Source: Enoplosus armatus (Eukaryota > Chordata > Actinopteri > Centrarchiformes > Enoplosidae). Taken from it: DNA of 64,000 nucleotides. Position 1 is the first letter of the stretch, and every line of letters starts with the position of its first letter. The notes beneath the pieces are model-generated. The model saw nothing but the letters and a program-made list of their open reading frames with translations, did no database searches and was not told the DNA's origin. The stretch is taken from the NCBI RefSeq assembly GCF_043641665.1, contig NC_092183.1:23160501-23224500 (forward strand), written 5' to 3'. The translations under genes were made by a program, and so were the position numbers. This document shows positions 60,701 through 64,000 of this stretch, piece by piece.

Positions 60701-62891
60701 GCTTGTAACTCTTGGAGTACAAAAAGTATTCATTTCATTCATTATAATATATATATATATATATCTCCCTACTATTTGTATTTTCAGAGTAATTTAGTAC
60801 CCCAAGTAACAATAATGCACTTTTAAACGATGCTGGTATACTAGTTGATAGATTTGTACTTTAAACTATCTGAAACTACTTTATACTTTATGGCTGAAAA
60901 GGTACGTGTCTGGTCTCAAGACCACAGCAGTGGACAATATGGTCTCCGGAAACTTGATGCCTTTTGATTATTCTGATGATAGATCGTCACATTTACCTCT
61001 GTAATTATATATGAATATATATTTTGTTAGATACACCTGTGCATCCAAGAAACAAGAAACTCGTTAGAACAGCATGCTGTGTCAGTTGCAGTATGTGGAT
61101 GTTTCACCAAAGTAAAGTGCGTTGCAATAGTCAAATCTGGAGGAGATAAAAGCATGGATGAGCTTTTCTAGGTCTGCAGATGAGATGTAGCTGTGATGAT
61201 GCAAATGACCTGACCTTGGTTAAATGTCTCACAAAGCAGGACTGCACCAATTCACCTGAGTATCAAGAGACAACTCTGAGTCAAAATCAACAGCTGGGCT
61301 GCTGCCTCCTTATTAACATTATTGGATAAGGCACCCAGACTAGAGGACATGTTGTTAATACTGGGACTGCTGAAGGGCCAGAAGGGGTCATTATAATTAT
61401 TTCTGATTTGGAGTCATTCAACTGCAGGACATTTTTGGACATCCAATTCTTAATTTCAGCGAGGGAGGACATAATAAAGGACACACCAGTGGTACCAGGC
61501 TTTAAGGGGACATACAGTTGTGTGTCACCTGCGAAGTAATAAAAAAAACATATTGTCTATGCATGATTTGCCCCAGGGGTAGCGTGTATATAGTAAATAA
61601 GTGGGGGCCCAGAATAGACCCCTGGGGGACCCCACAGTAAAGAGGAGCATGAGAGGAGGTGGCATCTCCAAGGATAACAGAGAAGGACACACTGGACAGA
61701 TAAGAGATGAACCAATCCAGAGCCACGGCATGTATCACACAGAGTTCTGATTAAGACATTGTGGTCCAAATAAAGTAATTGATTGGACATTTTTATTTTC
61801 TCTTTTTGTCGTTTTTTTTTCTAAAATCTTGGAAATTGCAGCTTAGAGAGGGGTTTAAATTTACTTGAAACAGAGGGATCTAGAGCGGGTTTCTTTAAGA
61901 GGGTACGCAGTAGCATGTTTAAAATTAGAAGGGAAAATGCTAAAAAAGGCTAAGATTTCTAGACCAACCCGCCGAAATACAGTTTTTAAAAACCAGGTGT
62001 GAATGCAGTCAGAAGGGGAGGTGGATTATTTTTAAAGTGCAACGTTCCAGGGTTTGACAGAGAAATTTAACTGAATTGGGTTCATGTTGAAGGTGAGCAG
62101 GAGTCAATGTCAAGCTCTCTGTGTTAATGTGCTGTTGAATCTCCACTATTTCGTAGCAAAAGTAAGGAAGAAATTCTTCTTCTACATCTTTCTGGGAAGG
62201 ATTCAACTAGACTGGCTTACATTTAACATAACCCTTTTAGATATTCTCTTGCAAAAATGGGAAAGTCAAAGTCAAAAACATCTCCTGTAGTTGTCAAAAT
62301 AAGTAATTCAGTAATTATAAATACATTTGAGTCGCAGATTAATAGCTTTTGTTATCTCATTTCATCTGTGGGATAATAAGGTATGGACTGACATGAACAA
62401 ACTAGTGTAACAGTTAAATCAAAATAAATCAGGTCCATAATATGTTGCTCCCACACACTGTTCTGAGGCTAGTGGACAGGACACTCAATTTCACATAGCT
62501 CATGGTTAACATAGTCAGAGTTTGTGTTTCCTGCAGATTATATTCGAAGCCATCCGAGGCCCATCACTACGAAGCGATATCGCCATTGATGACATCCGTT
62601 TTAAAAGGGGACCATGTGAAGGTTAGTATAACGTCTAAAAACCATACCTGCTGCCTCACTGTCACCTCTCCATCAAACTAATGCAGACATATTATGACTG
62701 TACACAAGAGCAAAATGCTAATTCCTTTCCTTTTAAAACCAGACTTTGATGATGATATTTGTACATTACCAATAGGCATGGTTTTTATGAGTACAACTAT
62801 AATATGTGGTGTCTTGTCCTCCTCTTCAGATCCTGGTGACATCACTCCATACTCAGGCTTCTCAGAGTATTTCAACGAGATTGAGAACTGA
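30709..62891 (+). CDS. mamdc2: mamdc2, MAM domain-containing protein 2
   Basis: Fourteen coding exons (30709-30736, 30902-31027, 38541-38791, 41350-41434, 41552-41689, 43703-43959, 49799-49892, 54255-54401, 54915-55180, 58016-58112, 59874-60020, 60322-60581, 62537-62621, 62830-62891) join in frame, all GT-AG, to 2043 nt and 680 residues (human about 686). A signal peptide (1-19, cleavage near RA/QQQ) precedes four MAM domains at about 28-162, 165-322, 337-492 and 503-659. Each has the opening C-x-F-E...C pair and a closing (A/V)xDDI...C. Blocks such as [34 protein letters not shown] and [17 protein letters not shown] follow vertebrate MAMDC2. The C-terminus [12 protein letters not shown] keeps the acidic Ser-Gly tail, fitting its description as a secreted proteoglycan (mamcan). 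MAM domains mediate extracellular adhesion-type contacts. The partner is not known from sequence. An N-glycosylation sequon sits at N129. Confidence 0.95.
30902..31027 (+). CDS. mamdc2: mamdc2 exon 2 (end of signal peptide, start of MAM1)
   Basis: Acceptor cttgcag, 126 nt, donor AAG/gtagtg. It encodes residues 10-51, including [18 protein letters not shown] and the first MAM1 cysteines C28 and C35 ([19 protein letters not shown]). Confidence 0.93.
31182..31370. mobile_element. short TTAA-flanked element
   Basis: Starts TTAA + AGGGGACCTAT, has the AGCCCCTCAGTTCACCC block also found at 7310, a 17-nt C run (31284-31300), and ends ATAATACCTTTAA, a decayed inverted end. It lies at the 5' end of mamdc2 intron 2. 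Confidence 0.55.
31371..32438 (+). other. mamdc2 intron 2, part
   Basis: A (TG)n microsatellite lies at 31626-31654. No gene recognised. Confidence 0.6.
32439..32920. mobile_element. TTAA-flanked element, mid-size
   Basis: Starts TTAA + AGAGGACCTATTATGC. Its right part (GTGGGCTTTTAGGGAGGG to ACTCATGCAAAGCC) is the inverse of the left part of the 7196 element. So both members share ends with different interiors. The right terminus is decayed. Confidence 0.55.
32921..37132 (+). other. mamdc2 intron 2, part
   Basis: A (TG)n run followed by G10 lies at 33330-33365. 34617-34705 holds a degenerate AT-rich tandem (AACTTTATTCT / TATAATATTATGACT type). 36205-36240 and 36499-36535 are two similar blocks (ATTGAAAATAGAAGGCTTAC type) of an old repeat. 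No exon was found in this 7.5-kb intron. Confidence 0.5.
37133..37183. repeat. perfect 20-bp inverted repeat with 11-nt loop
   Basis: TTGCCCGTGTTAAATTAATG (37133-37152) is exactly inverted at 37164-37183. As RNA it would form a perfect 20-bp stem with an 11-nt loop. It lies in mamdc2 intron 2. Confidence 0.85.
37184..38540 (+). other. mamdc2 intron 2, 3' part
   Basis: No gene or recognised transposon. Confidence 0.6.
38541..38791 (+). CDS. mamdc2: mamdc2 exon 3 (MAM1 core)
   Basis: Acceptor gtcttag, 251 nt, donor CAG/gtagga. Residues 52-135: [20 protein letters not shown], then [19 protein letters not shown] and [19 protein letters not shown]. It holds an extra Cys (C81) next to the conserved one (C82). 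Confidence 0.95.
39241..39677. mobile_element. 437-bp hAT-type MITE
   Basis: The ends are CATAGACTATATATATGAAG and, inverted, CATAGACTGTATATAAAGAT. Identical 8-bp flanks GGTTAAAT lie at 39233-39240 and 39678-39685. It is non-coding and lies in mamdc2 intron 3. Confidence 0.8.
39686..41349 (+). other. mamdc2 intron 3, 3' part
   Basis: No gene recognised. Nothing beyond simple AT-rich stretches (41150-41180). Confidence 0.6.
41350..41434 (+). CDS. mamdc2: mamdc2 exon 4 (end of MAM1)
   Basis: Long pyrimidine tract and acceptor cccacag, 85 nt, donor ATTG/gtcagt. Residues 136-163, [20 protein letters not shown] then HIVPGYCI, closing MAM1 with C162. Confidence 0.93.
41552..41689 (+). CDS. mamdc2: mamdc2 exon 5 (start of MAM2)
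   Basis: Acceptor ttaccag, 138 nt, weak donor AGAG/gtatat followed by a CA microsatellite. Residues 164-209: [20 protein letters not shown] then [16 protein letters not shown]. It is phase 1 on both sides and a multiple of three, so skipping it keeps the frame. Confidence 0.94.
41698..41724. repeat. (CA)n microsatellite next to exon 5 donor
   Basis: About 13 CA units starting 9 nt after the exon 5 boundary, inside intron 5. Confidence 0.95.
41725..43429 (+). other. mamdc2 intron 5, 5' part
   Basis: No gene recognised. 43140-43215 looks like a LINE 3' tail (CTTTGTGCTGCATTTAAATA, then AACTTGAACC). Confidence 0.45.
43430..43682 (+). mobile_element. LINE 3' end with (GATTCT)n tail
   Basis: The block CCCCGGGGATCAATAAAGTA followed by (TTCTGA)4 is a typical fish LINE 3' terminus. 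It is on the plus strand, in mamdc2 intron 5, and stops 20 bp before exon 6. Its 5' limit is uncertain. Confidence 0.6.
43703..43959 (+). CDS. mamdc2: mamdc2 exon 6 (MAM2 core)
   Basis: Acceptor ctccag, 257 nt, donor GAG/gtcagt. Residues 210-295: [20 protein letters not shown], then a block ending [16 protein letters not shown] and [16 protein letters not shown]. Its acceptor lies 20 bp downstream of a LINE tail. Confidence 0.95.
43960..44640 (+). other. mamdc2 intron 6, first part
   Basis: No gene recognised. The stretch 44200-44400 resembles a dispersed fish repeat but no ends were identified. Confidence 0.4.
44641..44824 (+). repeat. 184-bp repeat, copy 1
   Basis: From TAACCAAAGTTCCATACTTA to AGTAAACCCAAACTT it is identical, base for base as far as I can read, to 46768-46951. 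It is followed at once by a SINE body lacking its head. Confidence 0.85.
44825..45060 (+). mobile_element. SINE, headless copy
   Basis: Begins at CGGGTTGGGAGTTCAATCCC (B box) and keeps the full body and tail AGCGCTATAAAGTGAGATCA. The A-box head is replaced by the 184-bp repeat. Confidence 0.7.
45061..45948 (+). other. mamdc2 intron 6, part
   Basis: No gene recognised. It is probably partly old repeat. Confidence 0.45.
45949..46337 (-). pseudogene. hAT (ZBED-type) transposase fragment in a short element
   Basis: Minus-strand frame 46102-46293 reads [20 protein letters not shown] then [11 protein letters not shown], the FxxLLxxxEPGYxxPSR motif of ZBED-type hAT transposases. The surrounding ends TAGGGTTGCAAATTCC and, inverted, TAGGGATGTCAGTGATTAAT are weakly similar, suggesting an internally deleted element. 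Confidence 0.6.
46715..46767 (+). mobile_element. SINE head only
   Basis: GGGCGGCATGGTGGCGCAGT to GGTAAAGCTGGT, then cut by the 184-bp repeat. Confidence 0.75.
46768..46951 (+). repeat. 184-bp repeat, copy 2
   Basis: Identical to 44641-44824, here sandwiched between a SINE head and a complete SINE. Confidence 0.85.
46952..47228 (+). mobile_element. SINE, full length
   Basis: GGGCGGCATGGTGGCACAGT start, A box, B box GGGGGTTCGATCCCCGG, and the body and tail ending AAGATCATTTACCATTTACC. It is the most complete copy in the window. Confidence 0.8.
47229..47930 (+). other. mamdc2 intron 6, part
   Basis: No gene or clear repeat recognised. Confidence 0.5.
47931..48045 (+). mobile_element. SINE with large internal deletion
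   Basis: Head and B box (GTGGGTTCGATCGC) are joined directly to the tail AAAGCGCTTTGGGAACCC. The middle ~150 bp are missing. Confidence 0.7.
48165..49133 (+). mobile_element. non-LTR retrotransposon 3' part (clade uncertain)
   Basis: Plus-strand frames read [39 protein letters not shown] and [10 protein letters not shown], then [24 protein letters not shown] text in another frame. These are the C-terminal part of a LINE RT. The 3'UTR ends TGACAAATAAACTTGAACTT. It is frameshifted and dead. It lies in mamdc2 intron 6. Confidence 0.7.
49799..49892 (+). CDS. mamdc2: mamdc2 exon 7 (end of MAM2)
   Basis: Acceptor ttaccag, 94 nt, donor ACAG/gtgaga. Residues 296-326: [20 protein letters not shown] then [11 protein letters not shown], closing MAM2 with C322. 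Confidence 0.95.
49974..50437. mobile_element. foldback MITE with ~95-bp inverted arms
   Basis: The left arm AGCTACAGTAAGAAATATTA...GGGCTCCTTTAA (49974-50092) and the inverted right arm AGCTGCAGTAGGCAATATCA...GGGCTCCTTTAA (50437-50345) match over their whole length with scattered changes. It starts 82 bp after mamdc2 exon 7. Confidence 0.8.
50438..51269 (+). other. mamdc2 intron 7, part
   Basis: No gene or repeat identified. Confidence 0.5.
51270..51855 (-). pseudogene. Ty3/gypsy-type integrase fragment
   Basis: Minus-strand frames read [20 protein letters not shown] then [11 protein letters not shown] near 51720-51810 (catalytic core start). Further down is [20 protein letters not shown] with the [12 protein letters not shown] stretch (51274-51507). 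These match the integrase of Ty3/gypsy-like LTR retrotransposons. It is broken by frameshifts and has no LTR nearby. Confidence 0.7.
51875..52650 (-). mobile_element. L2/CR1-type LINE 3' fragment
   Basis: Minus-strand frames: [16 protein letters not shown] and [16 protein letters not shown] (52192-52416), and [20 protein letters not shown] with [13 protein letters not shown] (51876-52205). These are the RT thumb and C-terminus, decayed. Confidence 0.75.
52651..54254 (+). other. mamdc2 intron 7, 3' part
   Basis: No gene recognised. 53780-53960 has the look of an old hAT-type repeat (CCAACCTGGCAACATTTC) but no ends were resolved. Confidence 0.45.
54255..54401 (+). CDS. mamdc2: mamdc2 exon 8 (start of MAM3)
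   Basis: Acceptor tttcag, 147 nt, donor ACAG/gtgagt. Residues 327-375: [20 protein letters not shown] then a block ending [15 protein letters not shown]. Confidence 0.95.
54915..55180 (+). CDS. mamdc2: mamdc2 exon 9 (MAM3 core)
   Basis: Acceptor tcttag, 266 nt, donor AAG/gtatga. Residues 376-464: [40 protein letters not shown] and ending [12 protein letters not shown]377 replaces an aromatic residue of the human protein. Confidence 0.95.
55231..56775 (-). mobile_element. L2/CR1-type LINE, 5'-truncated
   Basis: Tail AAATAAAGCTGCCTTG at the 55231 end. Minus-strand frames give [20 protein letters not shown] (56566-56754), [20 protein letters not shown] (56142-56447) and [15 protein letters not shown] with [20 protein letters not shown] (55543-55890). 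The YADD block is disrupted near 56210. It lies in mamdc2 intron 9. Confidence 0.8.
56776..57559 (+). other. mamdc2 intron 9, part
   Basis: No gene recognised. Confidence 0.45.
57560..57768 (-). mobile_element. hAT-type element end
   Basis: Minus strand begins CAGAGGTGGGCAGTTATGAG and continues with TACTTAAGTCAC and TGACTTGAGTAGATTTTTAG. This is the well-known end of abundant fish hAT non-autonomous elements. The other end was not found. Confidence 0.5.
58016..58112 (+). CDS. mamdc2: mamdc2 exon 10 (end of MAM3)
   Basis: Acceptor tcccag, 97 nt, donor GCAG/gtaaaa. Residues 465-496: [20 protein letters not shown] then [12 protein letters not shown], closing MAM3 with C492. Confidence 0.95.
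58250..58613. mobile_element. MITE in mamdc2 intron 10
   Basis: The left end CAGGGTTCCTATACA and the inverted right end AGGGTTCCTACACA match. TAAATA lies on both sides. It is non-coding. Confidence 0.55.
58717..59256 (-). mobile_element. SINE split by a later insertion
   Basis: The tail and body half is 58717-58828 and the head is 59205-59256 (TGCCACCATG/ACCTCCCGTGCAACAGTGCT). The missing piece is replaced by 58829-59204. Confidence 0.65.
58829..59204 (+). mobile_element. fragment of the TTAA-flanked family
   Basis: Begins AAAGCCTTGTTTGTCAGGCC like the far end of the 7196-8498 element (inverted). It continues with the GAGTGGAACATCATC and AGGGTTGTAGAGGTGCTTGA blocks in the same order. It is truncated compared with that copy. 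Confidence 0.6.
59257..59873 (+). other. mamdc2 intron 10, 3' part
   Basis: 59257-59410 may be an old DNA-transposon coding remnant ([16 protein letters not shown] text) but I cannot assign it. The rest is featureless. Confidence 0.35.
59874..60020 (+). CDS. mamdc2: mamdc2 exon 11 (start of MAM4)
   Basis: Acceptor tccacag, 147 nt, donor GTGG/gtgagt. Residues 497-545: [20 protein letters not shown] then a block ending [16 protein letters not shown]. Confidence 0.95.
60322..60581 (+). CDS. mamdc2: mamdc2 exon 12 (MAM4 core)
   Basis: Acceptor tcccag, 260 nt, donor CAG/gtacat. Residues 546-632: [40 protein letters not shown] and [17 protein letters not shown]. Confidence 0.95.
60582..61094 (+). 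other. mamdc2 intron 12, 5' part
   Basis: Short TA microsatellite at 60747-60766. No gene. Confidence 0.6.
61095..62220 (-). mobile_element. L2/CR1-type LINE fragment
   Basis: Minus-strand frames: [19 protein letters not shown] then [20 protein letters not shown] (61502-61738), and [20 protein letters not shown] then KSEIIIMTP (61287-61484). These are RT blocks 4-6 and beyond, with frameshifts and a damaged YADD. It lies in mamdc2 intron 12. Confidence 0.75.
62537..62621 (+). CDS. mamdc2: mamdc2 exon 13 (end of MAM4)
   Basis: Acceptor ctgcag, 85 nt, donor GAAG/gttagt. Residues 633-660: [20 protein letters not shown] then RFKRGPCE, closing MAM4 with C659. Confidence 0.95.
62830..62891 (+). 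CDS. mamdc2: mamdc2 exon 14 (C-terminal tail to stop)
   Basis: Acceptor cttcag, 62 nt to TGA 62889-62891. Residues 661-680, [20 protein letters not shown]. The Ser-Gly in acidic surroundings matches the human tail (SSGYSED...NEIEY) and is a candidate glycosaminoglycan attachment site. Confidence 0.94.
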
Positions 62892-63423
62892 GACTGGCAG
62901 GGAGTGTTTCTATACAATATAAAACGCTTGGTAGTTTTTCAGAGTTAGCCTGGGCGACTTTCAGAAGTGCGAATGTGAACAATCCACCAAGACAATTTAC
63001 AAAGTTGTAGAGCAATGCTTGTGTATGCAGCCAGGACCTCCTCCTGTACTGCTGTTTTGTTTTGTTTTTTTCCACTTCCTACTATTTCAGTGTTTGTGCT
63101 TTCATTCTCAGTGTTTCTCTGATCACAGCGCAACATAATGGAATTGTACTACACGCTGAGGAATGATTTCTCCTTGTGACAATATCATTCAATTACATTC
63201 TCATGACACTTTCAATTACACAACCACAGTTAAGGTCTGTTGACGCTATGCACAAAAAGTCATACAAATGTTTTCCAAATATGAACGATTTTCATTCAGA
63301 GCTCAGGTATAGTGAACTCATTTACAAATGCACACAGACAATAGTAATGCTTCTTTGGCCAGATTGACCTCTGAAAGAAAACTTCTCAAGTCAAACACCC
63401 TCTGTAAGTTTTTTTTCTTCATA
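62892..63423 (+). other. mamdc2 3'UTR / 3' flank
   Basis: No AATAAA occurs in this stretch. A variant AATATA lies at 62916-62921. The first canonical AATAAA downstream is at 63878-63883, inside a LINE-like remnant. The UTR end is therefore not determined. Confidence 0.45.
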
Positions 63424-63900
63424 AGGCAAGTCAAATTTATTTATATAGAACATTTCATACCCAGAGGCAACCCAAGCCTGATAATCAATTACATCTTAAC
63501 GCTTGAACAGTAGTACTCTCCCAGTACTACTGTTAGTTAGTACATGACAGGTTTACATTCTTGTTCAAGTATGTTTTGGTTCAGGTGTTTTCTAGCTCTA
63601 TATAGATATGCCAATGCATCAATCAAGTCTTTAGGAGACCCTTGCTTTGAAATCAAGAGAAAAAAGCAACTCAGCAACACTAAACACTGATGTTTCATTG
63701 GCAGAGACAGAGGGACGCCATTAGATCAGGCTTTTTTGATAGAGATGGGACTTTGCTGAAGATACAGATTCTGAAAGTTTGACTACAGAGTCCTTCTGAG
63801 ACACGGCTTAAAGTAAAGTAATGTAGTGTTTTAGTAATGCATTGCCATAGTCAAAGATTTAAAAAAAGAATGGTCGAAATAAAAGCAGTAGAGGCCCATA
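63424..63900 (-). mobile_element. LINE 3'-tail remnant
   Basis: AAATTTATTTATATAGAACA followed by TTTCATACCCAGAGGCAA is the reverse complement of a LINE 3' tail similar to that at 55231. GCCATAGTCAAAGATTT near 63845 resembles the RT thumb region. Strongly decayed. Confidence 0.45.
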
Positions 63901-64000
63901 TATCCAGACTTTTAGTCCAAACTCCAAACACACTGGATCCTACAGTGCCCATAATGCAACTCTATAGTACCTTTTCATTAGGCCCTTCCTGCTTTGGGAA

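Noticed and set aside
1..64000. CRISPR arrays, bacterial defence systems, operons, tRNA or rRNA genes
   Set aside because: Repeats here are microsatellites and eukaryotic transposons. tRNA-like A and B boxes occur only inside SINEs without a cloverleaf. Nothing indicates prokaryotic content.

Overview
The window is vertebrate genomic DNA, almost certainly from a ray-finned (probably percomorph) teleost. It has spliced genes with GT-AG introns. It also carries dense teleost-style repeats: L2/CR1-type LINE fragments with tails such as (GATTCT)n and AATTC-rich tails, tRNA-type SINEs with LINE-like tails, hAT, Tc1 and TTAA-flanked DNA elements, and DIRS and Ty3/gypsy remnants. It has none of the hallmarks of bacterial or phage DNA.

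Two protein-coding genes can be assembled completely from the sequence. (1) ptar1 (protein prenyltransferase alpha subunit repeat containing 1) lies on the minus strand. It has seven coding exons between 21765 and 13145 that splice in frame into a 503-residue protein with a 33-glutamine tract. (2) mamdc2 (MAM domain containing 2) lies on the plus strand. It has fourteen coding exons between 30709 and 62891 that splice in frame into a 680-residue secreted protein with a signal peptide, four MAM domains and a short acidic Ser-Gly tail. The genes are head to head, 8.9 kb apart. As I recall it, PTAR1 and MAMDC2 are also neighbours on human 9q21. The mammalian gene between them (C9orf135/CFAP95) was not seen here.

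Layout: 0.2-0.74 kb holds a SINE and a DIRS-like RT fragment. 0.88-0.99 kb holds an orphan exon-like sequence. 2.9-9.1 kb is a nested stack: an old LINE, split by a hAT element and by a TTAA-flanked element, with a younger LINE inside the hAT. 9.2-10.2 kb is a MITE-like element. 10.2-13.1 kb is repeat-poor and probably includes the ptar1 3'UTR. 13.1-21.8 kb is ptar1. 21.9-30.4 kb is intergenic, with LINE 3' ends, a short MITE and a nearly complete Tc1-like transposon. 30.4-30.7 kb is the CpG-rich mamdc2 promoter and 5'UTR. 30.7-62.9 kb is mamdc2, whose introns hold many repeats. 62.9-64 kb is its 3' flank.

The two genes have no known functional link. ptar1 is a housekeeping-type intracellular protein related to prenyltransferase alpha subunits (its partner is known in mammals, not visible here), while mamdc2 is an extracellular protein. 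I found no new multi-gene system. The most notable observations are how repeats touch splice signals of mamdc2 exons 5, 6 and 7, the pure CAG run in ptar1, an exactly duplicated 184-bp sequence tied to a SINE, and the dated nesting of transposons.
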